Made by a program: the position numbers and the translations under genes
Notes under the pieces: model-generated
Told to the model about the DNA's origin: nothing
Databases searched by the model: none
Seen by the model: only the letters and a program-made list of their open reading frames with translations
Shown here: piece after piece, positions 55,395-64,000 of the stretch
Layout: each line of letters starts with the position of its first letter
Numbering within the stretch: the first letter of the stretch is position 1
Assembly (NCBI GenBank): GCA_007449985.2
Contig: VIIQ02000057.1
Coordinates: forward strand, 124,001 to 188,000
Reading direction: 5' to 3'
From: Desmodesmus armatus
Taxonomy: Eukaryota > Chlorophyta > Chlorophyceae > Sphaeropleales > Scenedesmaceae
Length of the DNA: 64,000 nucleotides

Positions 55395-55600
55395 ACACGG
55401 CCCGCAAGACACATGGTGCGTGGGCAGCGTCCAGGGGGGGGGGGTGTCAGTGTGGGGTGCCATATGTGGCAACGCTGCCACAAACCGCAAACAACAGATG
55501 CAGTTTGAAGGCTGTGTATGCTGGTCAAAGTGCCAGTGCACACAATTGACTCTTCAAAAGGATGCACCGGCACACATCCATCACAGGACAAAACTTCACC
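55395..55600. repeat. Third copy of the 51.7/52.1-kb repeat
   Basis: Shares GACACATGGTGCGTGGGCAG, the poly-G insertion, GTGCCATATGTGGCAACGC and GATGCAGTTTGAAGGCTGTG with the other copies. Confidence 0.65.
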
Positions 55601-55922
55601 AAAAAAAGCTACTTCACGACCTGTCACGACCACCATGGAGTGTGCCTTTGCAAGACTCCCATTCTTGCAATGCACAGCTGTTGATTGTCACTCCTGGTAT
55701 CACTGATGAAGCAAGCACATCACTGATGACTGATTTGCATACATTCAAGGTCATGAGCATCATCAGTAATAGTACTACTTGGTGCAGTGCACCAGAATGC
55801 ACATCCATGGCTTGAGTAGTTGCAGTTGTAGAGGATGACAGAGATCAGCACACAAATCATGACTGTCAGATCTGCCAGATGTTAAACGTCTTCTGACAGG
55901 CGAAAGTGGCCGGTACAGTCAA

Positions 55923-56549
55923 GCCGGCTCAGGGGGGGGGGAGGAGCAACTGAGATCCGGCCAGTTTGCAGGGCAAATGTGCTGAACGGGGCGGGAGCCA
56001 CAAGCACTTGATCGTGAAAAGCAGGGTCCCCCGAAGGGAAGCAACTCCACCAGTGACACAAAGAAACAGGGTGTACCGGTTTCAAAACCAGCGGGGTGAG
56101 CAAGATTTGCATTTGTGAAATTGGCTGTAAGCTGGCTCCGTGCTTTCGTGACCATGCCCTGTGTTGACAGCTGGCCAGTCCCATGGATGCCCCGGCTGTT
56201 GAGCATGCAGTGTACGTTTTGTTTGCCCTTTTCCCTCACAGCAGAAGGTGAACACGCATGGTGAACACCTAGCAGCACGAGGGGACGGGCATTTGTGTGC
56301 TTTGCAGCTGCCGCCCTGTAGATGTGTGTTTGTCACCAACACATGCCATCCAGGGTGGTGCAGACACAGAACATGAACAGTTATTGAACCACAACACGTG
56401 ACTCAGTCAGGCAAACCCTTGTCTGCCAGTACTGTAAAGTTGGTATAGCCAGCTGCAGCACCAATGCATGCGGTGTACATGAAAGCAGCGCAGGTGATGT
56501 TACATGTCAGCGTGTACGTGACGTTTCTTACGATGTGTACATCCAGTGC
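55923..56549. repeat. Segmental duplication, direct copy at 63365-64000
   Basis: More than 620 bp are almost identical between the two places; the clearest differences are the poly-G length and one T/G change near 56031. The first 165 bp are the MITE-like family unit. The right-hand copy runs off the window, so the full size is unknown. Confidence 0.9.
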
Positions 56550-56814
56550 TCGTGATTGCTGGCACTGCACCGACACTGCATAGTGCACACGTGTGGCCCA
56601 AGTCAGGTTGCGATGGTGACCACTAGCATGCAGCAACGTGCATGGTTTGCGATGTCGAACCGAAACACGTATGTGTCAACACAGTATATTGATAAGTTGC
56701 TGTAAAGTCCGCAGGGGTTGTGCTGCAGTTTTCGGTTTGTACCGCAAAGCCATCCCTGAAAGCTAGCTGCAGCAAGTTGCAAGGCGGCAGCGACTTATGA
56801 GCTAATTTGTCCAT
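56403..56814 (-). CDS. Cys-rich secreted-type protein fragment
   Basis: Two coding-like blocks: 56814-56640 (LQLAFRDGFAVQTENCSTTP, TYQYTVLTHTCFG) and 56636-56403 (NLTWATRVHYAVSVQCQQSR, VTYTLTCNITCAAFMYTACI, NFTVLADKGLPD, stop). The frames differ by one at the TGCTAG near 56633, so either a short intron or a frame break lies there. Several NxT sites and paired cysteines suggest an extracellular domain. A short tandem duplication lies upstream (GCTTTCAGGGATGGCT at about 56756-56771 and the matching string near 56890). It is divergent from the GT69 gene. Part is copied at the right edge of the window. Confidence 0.45.
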
Positions 56815-57308
56815 AAAAAAGTGCTGATCGATTTTAAATGCTACTGCGCAGGCCTTTGCTGCAAGTTTTCATTGTGTACCGCACGGCTGTAGCCATCCCT
56901 GAAAGCCAGGCTTCACCGTGCAACCGGGAGTCATTGTAAAGCTGGTTGTAAAACAAATCCGATTGTGATGTTTGCCAGGTGCCGGGAATGCTTGGATACT
57001 TCAGGGACAACATGTCACTCTTTTGGAATGAAATGCTAATTCTTTACCTAGCGACCAACTCTTGAACATCAAATCTTGCAAAAAGGTACCCTGAGTGAAT
57101 AGGGAATCAAGTAGTTTGCATGTTTTCCGTATCGCCTCCTGGCCGAGATCGATTGGTGCATATCAACAGTTTAGAAACGGCGCAGCCGTTTCTCAAAGCA
57201 GTCCTCTGCCGTTTCACCTCATCGCGGATGCATCAGCATTGCGAGCAAACCAATAAGACAGAACCAGCGAACAGGTTCATCGTTGTCCGGGCACCTTGAC
57301 GCAGAGGG

Positions 57309-60123
57309 ATGTCTAGGGATAGATATGTTTCGACCAATGGCGGCAGGGGATCGGGCGATCATAACCTGGAAATGCCCAAGGAGAGAAGAGGCCGGACGAG
57401 TTCAGTTGGGGCTTTGGCCACCATGCTGATGCTGGCAGCAGCCTCAATTTTCGTCATCACGTTGGGCCACAACACTGCACCCTCCAATCCGATGCCTGCA
57501 GCTCAGCTGCAATACATGCAGGAGCTAGGTCAGTCACATCACACCATTATGGCAATGCTCACCAATCTTACGGCAAGCACCACAAAAGCAGCACCTGCTG
57601 AGCAACAGCAGCTGATTCAAGGCGACAGCACAGTCCATGATGGCAAGCTCACTGCAGCATTTGCAGCCATTCCGGAGCTGACCTCACTGCACAACAAGCT
57701 GCTACGAAGCTCGCACGACTTTGAGCATCATAGGACAATGATGCTGGCTGCCTTTGATCATCTTGTACATCTTCAACAAGATGCAGCATTAGCAGAGATA
57801 CAGAAGAAGCTCGTGCAGCCCTCCCTACATCCAGCAGAAATTTTCAGTCACCAGCTGTACAAGCTGCTCCTAACTACAGGCAGGCTCATTCCATGCCGTG
57901 AGGATGCGACGCTGTTGTATGATGACAATGTTGCCAAAGATTCAACCAAGCAACCTCACAGCAAAGGCGGGCCAAACTCAGCAGGCAATCGCGCTCCCAA
58001 GTACTTTTTTGCCACAAATCTCAGGGATAACAACCACAACATGTCACAGTTCATTCTGAGCCTGCTGCAGACACTGCTGCGGCTGCCACAAGACTCAGTG
58101 TTTGTGTCTGCTTATGAAAGCAACAGTGAGGACGGTGCATTTGGCTGGATTGATGTCTTGCAGCTGGCACTAAACGTGATAGGCACACCATCACGACTGG
58201 TGACACGCGGCATGCTGGTGAGCCTCAAGGGCACTCAAAGGATTGAGCACTTGGCCAGAGTGCGCAACATGGCTATGTCGCCACTGTACCAGCACTACGC
58301 TGCATCAAGCACCACAAAGAGACAGGCAAGCCAGCCAGACAGTGCGTCACGTGTGAGTGCAGAGTTGCAGGACACCGCCCATTTACCTCCTGGGCAGTTG
58401 CCGTGGGACCCGGACTATGTTGTATTCATCAATGACGTTTACTTTTGCTGGGGACAAGTCATCAGACTCCTCAAACATCAGGCAGACATCACATGTGGGG
58501 TTGACTTTTGGCAGAACAGAGGTGGGTGGTGGACGAGTACTACTGTTATGTAGGATCCTCAGAATGGCAGCAGAGAATGCAGGTATAGACTCAAGATGGG
58601 GTGGTCATTGGCTCAGCTACATGTCCCGTGTGCTATCTGCTGCAGATGCCACAATCACGCTCCCCGCCGCCCTAAAGGTCAAGCAGCACAAGGCCAAGCC
58701 TGACATGCCCCCTGACTACCAGCTGGAGAGGCCTATCAGCAACTTAATGGGTCCTGATCAGGTCAACCCAATTGTGTTTTATGATATATGGTACGCTCGG
58801 TTACCAGGGTGTCCGCTTTCCATTGGTCACCAGTGCAACAAGCTGACATGGCTCATTTTGTTTTGCCTTCAGGGTGGCACGTGATCTTGCTGGCAGCAAG
58901 TTTTGGTGGGACTACCCTTATGTTCATGATCAGCACGCTCGCCAAGCTGCTTTGAATGGTGGGTGCAAAGGTTCAGCGCAATTCAGGGACAGAATTGTCC
59001 ACACCATGAGGTGCAATGTGGCTACGGGAACCACATAGCATCATTGACATCTCTGCATACTGTGTGGCAGCAACTTACTCCAACAGCTTGTTGGGGTTGC
59101 TGGGCACCCTGCATGTCCAATACACCAGCCAGTTTGACACACTGCCAGCATGGTCATTGTGGCAGTTCAGCTGGCTGCACAAGCTGCATTTGATTAGTGG
59201 AGTGCTATATGCGCATTGACATCACAAAGTGGCATGCACTTTTCAAGTGTAGAGTGGGCAGAGTGAGGCTCTCAATAATTAGGCAACGCCGGTTTCTACT
59301 TCATGATTCCTGCAGGCCTGCCGTTCAGGGCTAGCTGCTGCTGGAATGGCATGGCAGTCCTTAGGGCAGACCCATTCAAAGCAGGCCTCAGGTTCAGGCC
59401 AGCCCAGGAGCAAGAATGCAAGGTGCGGCCATGCCCAATCATCCCACATGCTACGACTTGCTGACCTTGGTCTTTTGTGCAGCATTTCTTACGCCTGGCT
59501 TTCGACGCAAGCCTCATGCTTTCGGATTGTTCTTGTCATGCGCCTGAATGTGCCTGCTTGTTTGCAGGGGAGTGAGTGCACCTTCTTGTGCAATGATTTT
59601 GCCAGGTTGGGCTTTGACAATGTTGTGGTGGATGCGGGTGTACAGTTGGCATATGATTGGGACCTGGCAAGAGAGATGTCTGCAAGTGAGTGCCGACATC
59701 CTTTGACGGCATGATGAATGAAAAGGTCGTGGTCAAAACAGAACAAACTGCAATGAGCGCACAAGAGAGATGAGCACATTGAAATTGAAAATGTTCCCAA
59801 ATGCGTGTGTTTGTGTTGAAAGGTGGCCTAACCCTAAACTCTTCGCTTGCTCACTCTCACTGTTGGGGTCATATGCCAACAACAGAGTCATCAAATACCT
59901 GCTGATGTTTATTGACATTGCAGTGGGCATCGAGGGCTACAGCCAGAGCACATGGGAACAGGTCAAGGCTGCAGGCATTGCTGGCTATGACAGAAGTCCA
60001 AAGTACAACAACATGGAGTGTTGTTCTTTGAGAAAGAACAACATGTATGTCAACTTCTACTCAGACTGTTTCAGAGAGGACATCATGTCGCACAACCACA
60101 CCCAGATGGTGCTGCAAGCTTGA
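57309..60123 (+). CDS. GT69 glycosyltransferase, CAP59/CMT1-like (alpha-1,3-mannosyltransferase family)
   Basis: Six exons, 57309-58521, 58646-58790, 58873-58958, 59316-59422, 59568-59685 and 59924-60123, join in phase to 622 residues without a frame break. A basic tail (ERRGRTSS) precedes a membrane anchor at 33-53, then a 170-residue stem with helical, NxT-containing sequence. The catalytic part follows the CAP59_mtransfer order: KYFFATNLRDN (231), FVSAYESNSEDGAFGW (265), RIEHLARVRNMAMSPLY (311), PDYVVFINDVYFCW (368) with Asp376 in the conserved NDV, FYDIWVARDL across an exon junction, PFRASCCWNGMAVL (484) and SECTFLCNDFARLGF (519). Fungal members add alpha-1,3-mannose (CMT1) or are required for capsule assembly (CAP59). 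The algal substrate is unknown, cell-wall or N-/O-glycan mannose being reasonable guesses. The exon 5/6 join gives MGIEGY, and the last exon ends QMVLQA. Confidence 0.9.
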
Positions 60124-61130
60124 GTCTGGGGTGTACAGGTGGCCGTTCAAGCAGCACATACCTATGAAGGCTGTTAGCAGGCCAGCAGGTTTGGTGATTG
60201 TGGTTTGGGGCGCCCGGCGAGAGGCTCTGTGGCGCAGACGTGGCAGATTGCAGACAATTCCAACGAAAAGTCCGGCAAGCAAGCCAAAAGAACACCACAG
60301 GACGGCAGCCTGCTCCCACAATACCGCTGAGTTGATCAGGTTGCTGCACATACGTATGTTTGCAAGATCAGCCATGGTATGGGCCTATATGAACGCCTTG
60401 GGTGGGCGATGCATCAGCTTTGGCAAGAGAGTTTGCTGACGTTTACTGTTGTCTTTCGTACGCTATGGTGTTGACCTTGCTGCACCCCCAGGCCAGACAC
60501 TCAGTGCCTGCCTGCAGTGACTCCATCAGGTGCAGTAGGAAGCTCTATGCGAAGCTCGACAATGCATGAGGTCTGGACAAGTCAGTTGTGTTGTGATCCA
60601 TGTGCGGTCTTTGAGGTGCCATTTTGGTTGTATTTTCGTTCTCCCTGCGGCTGTGTCTCTTGGCAAGTGCTTGTCGCCCTAGGAGTTTACTCACAAGACC
60701 TGGGGGGGGGGGGTCTTGACGGCTGCATAGTTTCTGAAAAGCAGACTGAGTAGTGCAATTCAAAAGTACAGTATGCCGATATGCATGAGCATGCGTTTTT
60801 TTGAAGCTGATACACAGCGAAGAGCAGGATAAAGCCCCCCTGAACTAACTGTTCATGTGCATGGTTAAGCACCCCCCCCCCCCGGATCGCAACTTCTGCC
60901 CGAGCCCGTCTGTGTGTATAAAGATGAATGATTTTTCTCTTTAGCAGCGCCCCTCAAATGTGTCAGGCAGCTGTGAAGGCTCCAATTCCTGCAGGAACCC
61001 TAAGCTGGGGGTCCACTTGTGCCTGGTTTTTGTCTTTGCCTGTAAAAATCAAAAATCACTGAAAAGCACTGATCAAATGGTCGGTGTTCTGGCACTGAAA
61101 ACAGCTTTGATCACTACTACTACTATTGAA
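60124..61130. other. Intergenic, downstream of GT69
   Basis: GT69 3' UTR, poly-G run at 60703-60711 and poly-C at 60871-60882. No exon is recognised. Confidence 0.4.
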
Positions 61131-61524
61131 CTGGGTCAGGGCCACGCCTGACCGCCCTTTCTGGCGCCAAAATAGCAAACTAGCCAAAGGTCGCAAGCGT
61201 AGGGAGTCTGTCCCAAGGGCGGATCGCATCTGTCGTTTGTGCTCTGGACAGGACGCTTCGCTGGCCAACCGTGCTGCTGTGCTGGCCCGCACTGACACCA
61301 GCAACAATGTTGAAGATCTAAAGCACTTCATTCTTGAGTGTCCCGTGTACGATGAGCTGCGCGCCGCCTGCCCAGCCTTTGCTGACCCGGCTTCAGTTCA
61401 GTTGGATGACCAAGATTGTGTTGCTACTGTGTTTCAACATGCCGAACAGTCGGCTCTGGCACACACTTTGTACAAAGTGAAAGTGCGCAGAGCACGCCTA
61501 CTTGGCCTGACCAGGGGTATTTGA
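61131..61524 (+). mobile_element. 5'-truncated LINE, last 130 codons of ORF2
   Basis: Encodes KGRKRRESVPRADRICRLCSG, then NVEDLKHFILECPVYDELRA and ends LLGLTRGI, stop. This is the same zf-RVT-type C-terminus as at 35401-36420 but from a different subfamily. The insertion start is near 61130. Confidence 0.85.
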
Positions 61525-61684
61525 CTGACTTTTTTTTCTGTTTTTTGTGTCCACACTGGTATAGTCGCCTGCCCTCACCTCTGCACACAATAGGTTCCTA
61601 GCATGGCTAGCACTTGCTGCAATTCTGGTAGTTCTGCCTTTTTTGGTCAAAGTTCAAACCACCGCAGGGGAGACAACTTGTTGT

Positions 61685-62338
61685 AATAAGATCGCAGAGG
61701 CTGAAGCTGCCGTGTCTGTCAACGAAAAGAAGTAGTAAGTGATGCATATGCATGTGCAGCTGAAGCTAGACGAGCTTCGGGGCCCCCCAAACCCTTGGCT
61801 CACTGTGACCTGAAGGTGCCTGGCCAGTTGCTGTCCTCCTGCTGAGCTGGATGTTGCATCAAAGCTCCACTGTGATCATCTGTGCTGGGTCATGCTGGCT
61901 GTTCCTCCTGCTGAGCTGGGCTGATGTCAACAATAGCAACACTCTGCCTGCAAAAGCACAAGGAACGCACCTGCAGAACAGCGCAGCAACAAGATGTCAG
62001 CACGGCAAAGGAGAGGGGGGTCGACCCCTGCCCCAGTGCAGGCTTATGACACCCTGTTGCTGGCCCTCCTCCAACGTGTGACCTTGTGTGACTGGCACCT
62101 GTTTCAAACATTTGCAGCTGTTGCACACGTGACAAGATCAAGTGAGGTATTGAGGAAGTGAAAGAACAAAGAGAGAGGATAGTCACACTGTCTGATGGTC
62201 TGTCTGTTGCTGGGTATGTGTTGTATGTGCTGTTTTGGGGTGTGCTTATAAGCAGTGACGATCGGTTGTGACTTGTCGAAACGAGAGCATCGGCCAGTGT
62301 TTTGCTAGTGTGTTGTTGTGTCTAGTCTAGTGTAGCTC
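61685..62338. repeat. Dispersed repeat, inverted copy of 40734-41425
   Basis: See partner. It follows the LINE tail by about 150 bp. The MITE-like family is not present here. Confidence 0.85.
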
Positions 62339-62750
62339 ATGGGGAGACAACTTATCAGGTTCACCTGGCTCAATCCTGGTGGACAATGCCATTGTTGTTT
62401 TGCGAAAATGTCCATGTAACATACTCCCCCCCGTTACATGCAGCAGATCTGCATGCACGCTTTCCTGTTGCCCTTCCAGCCGGGAAAGCATGTTGCTGGT
62501 GTCGCTTGGGGGGGGGGTGTCATCAAGTCAATCTGGTGTTGATGAGCCCCCCCCCCCCCCTAGTGTCACACATCAAATAATATGAGCAACAGAACTATGT
62601 GGAAGTGCAGTGGTTGCAATTGGTGGTCCATGCGTTTTGCTTTCAGATAGCATCATATATCGGATCAGTTGGAAAGGCAACAACTGACGATTGCAACACT
62701 TTTCAAGACAATCAAGAGATGTGCAAACGATTCACAACAGAACCCACCCT

Positions 62751-63350
62751 CTAGCAGGTGGACAATCCTGGGGGTTGCCGCCAGGCGAAATCAAACTTGA
62801 CATATTTGCAGATCCCGAATCCAAGGTCGGCTCGACTTTGCATAGCCTCATCTCCTGCAGCGTGGCACAATGCATTCATCTTGCATAGGTTGGTGCCGTT
62901 GCTTGCGAAGCAACCGGGATATTGGCTGAGGCAACACAGCTTGGCAAGCTTGAGCTCATCATCAATGCCGTTGAATGGGCACACTGCTAAGTTGCTTTGG
63001 TTGTTGGTGCCCGGCCACATGTGTTGGCCAATCACCTTCCAGCCACTGATGAGTATGTCGTTGGACCAACACCTACAAAGCAAAACAAATAGAATAGAAT
63101 AGCACATGTCAGCCTGAGATATTTATTCTTGCATTCAACAGTGCTAGTTGGCAAATTTGCCCCTTACCTCTTGTACATCATTGTGTCTACAACTTGCTGA
63201 TCGTAGCAAGTTCGGACGGCTGGTGCCTTTTGCACAACCCCTACATGCTCCCTCCAGAAGCCTGATAGCGGTGGAAGTATCCTTATTGGAATACCCACAC
63301 TCGGGACTTTTCCAAAGTTCTTGGTTACAGGTGCATAACATTCAATAAAG
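62751..63350 (-). CDS. Two-exon fragment of a Cys-rich protein family
   Basis: Exon 63350-63165 encodes CYAPVTKNFGKVPSVGIPIR, LPPLSGFWREHVGVVQ and VVDTMMYK before a GTAAGG donor; exon 63073-62751, after a TTTGTAG acceptor, gives CWSNDILISGWKVIGQHMWP, SNLAVCPFNGIDDELKLAKL, LCCLSQYPGCFA, CKMNALCHAAGDEAM and a stop at 62751. Eight or more cysteines and no membrane span in this part suggest a secreted or lumenal domain. Upstream exons are cut off by the duplicated segment starting at 63365, where a 19-bp piece (ACATTCAATAAAGCC) is doubled. A relative of the first exon is at 23751-24002. The family is not recognised; the gene is called incomplete. Confidence 0.55.
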
Positions 63351-63364
63351 CCTATAACATTCAA

Positions 63365-64000
63365 TAAAGCCGGCTCAGGGGGGGGGGGGGGGGGAGGAGC
63401 AACTGAGATCCGGCCAGTTTGCAGGGCAAATGTGCTGAACGGGGCGGGAGCCACAAGCACTTGATCGTGAAAAGCAGGGGCCCCCGAAGGGAAGCAACTC
63501 CACCAGTGACACAAAGAAACAGGGTGTACCGGTTTCAAAACCAGCGGGGTGAGCAAGATTTGCATTTGTGAAATTGGCTGTAAGCTGGCTCCGTGCTTTC
63601 GTGACCATGCCCTGTGTTGACAGCTGGCCAGTCCCATGGATGCCCCGGCTGTTGAGCATGCAGTGTACGTTTTGTTTGCCCTTTTCCCTCACAGCAGAAG
63701 GTGAACACGCATGGTGAACACCTAGCAGCACGAGGGGACGGGCATTTGTGTGCTTTGCAGCTGCCGCCCTGTAGATGTGTGTTTGTCACCAACACATGCC
63801 ATCCAGGGTGGTGCAGACACAGAACATGAACAGTTATTGAACCACAACACGTGACTCAGTCAGGCAAACCCTTGTCTGCCAGTACTGTAAAGTTGGTATA
63901 GCCAGCTGCAGCACCAATGCATGCGGTGTACATGAAAGCAGCGCAGGTGATGTTACATGTCAGCGTGTACGTGACGTTTCTTACGATGTGTACATCCAGT
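63365..64000. repeat. Segmental duplication, direct copy of 55923-56549
   Basis: Almost identical to the first copy and continuing past the right edge. The first copy lies about 750 bp upstream of the GT69 gene, so a second GT69-like copy might lie to the right of the window. Confidence 0.9.

Noticed and set aside
1..64000. CRISPR array, bacterial operons or prophage
   Set aside because: No evenly spaced repeats with unique spacers and no bacterial-type gene order; introns show a eukaryotic nuclear genome.

Overview
The window looks like nuclear DNA of a green alga, most likely of the Chlamydomonadales. The genes have many short exons with GT-AG borders (one GC-AG), exon phases that agree across splices, long CAG/CTG tracts read as polyGln or polyAla, long poly-C/poly-G runs, and a dense population of transposon pieces. 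Nothing bacterial is visible: no operons, no Shine-Dalgarno sites, no CRISPR. The species cannot be named from sequence alone.

Layout. 0-2.5 kb: the end of a plus-strand gene converging on a minus-strand polyGln / zinc-finger (FAR1/GCM-like) gene. 2.5-11.4 kb: repeats, including one arm of two inverted duplications (partners at 28.8-31.2 kb and 38.2-40.0 kb), a 520-bp element with perfect 79-bp inverted ends carrying a captured gene end, C-rich tracts and a minisatellite. 13.4-14.9 kb: a GT18 (MGAT5-like) glycosyltransferase, minus strand. 16.1-22.4 kb: an apparently intact Crypton-like tyrosine-recombinase element with a nine-exon gene of 1318 codons, bracketed by GCGGAC motif clusters and AGTTAG direct repeats. 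22.5-24.5 kb: LINE tail, palindromic repeat, gene fragment, TIR element. 24.6-26.0 kb: a putative glycosyltransferase with two frame breaks. 28.4-31.2 kb: a SINE-like tandem of two tRNA-like modules and the second arm of a duplication. 33.4-35.1 kb: an intact GT17 (MGAT3-like) gene. 35.4-45.3 kb: LINE remnants, MITEs and a LINE nested in a copied GT18 gene end. 45.6-50 kb: two unrecognised genes and a further putative glycosyltransferase. 50-57 kb: repeats, a basic/acidic nuclear-type protein, a Cys-rich gene piece. 57.3-60.1 kb: an intact GT69 (CAP59/CMT1-like) gene. 60-64 kb: LINE tail, duplications and a Cys-rich gene end.

The unifying theme is glycosylation. Five predicted glycosyltransferases of at least four different families lie within 47 kb, all or nearly all with an N-terminal membrane anchor as expected for type II Golgi enzymes. 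They are separated by transposons and not arranged as an operon, so joint function is an inference. Four genes (GT18, Crypton, GT17, GT69) have perfectly phased open reading frames; several others carry single-base frame breaks that could be decay or assembly error.
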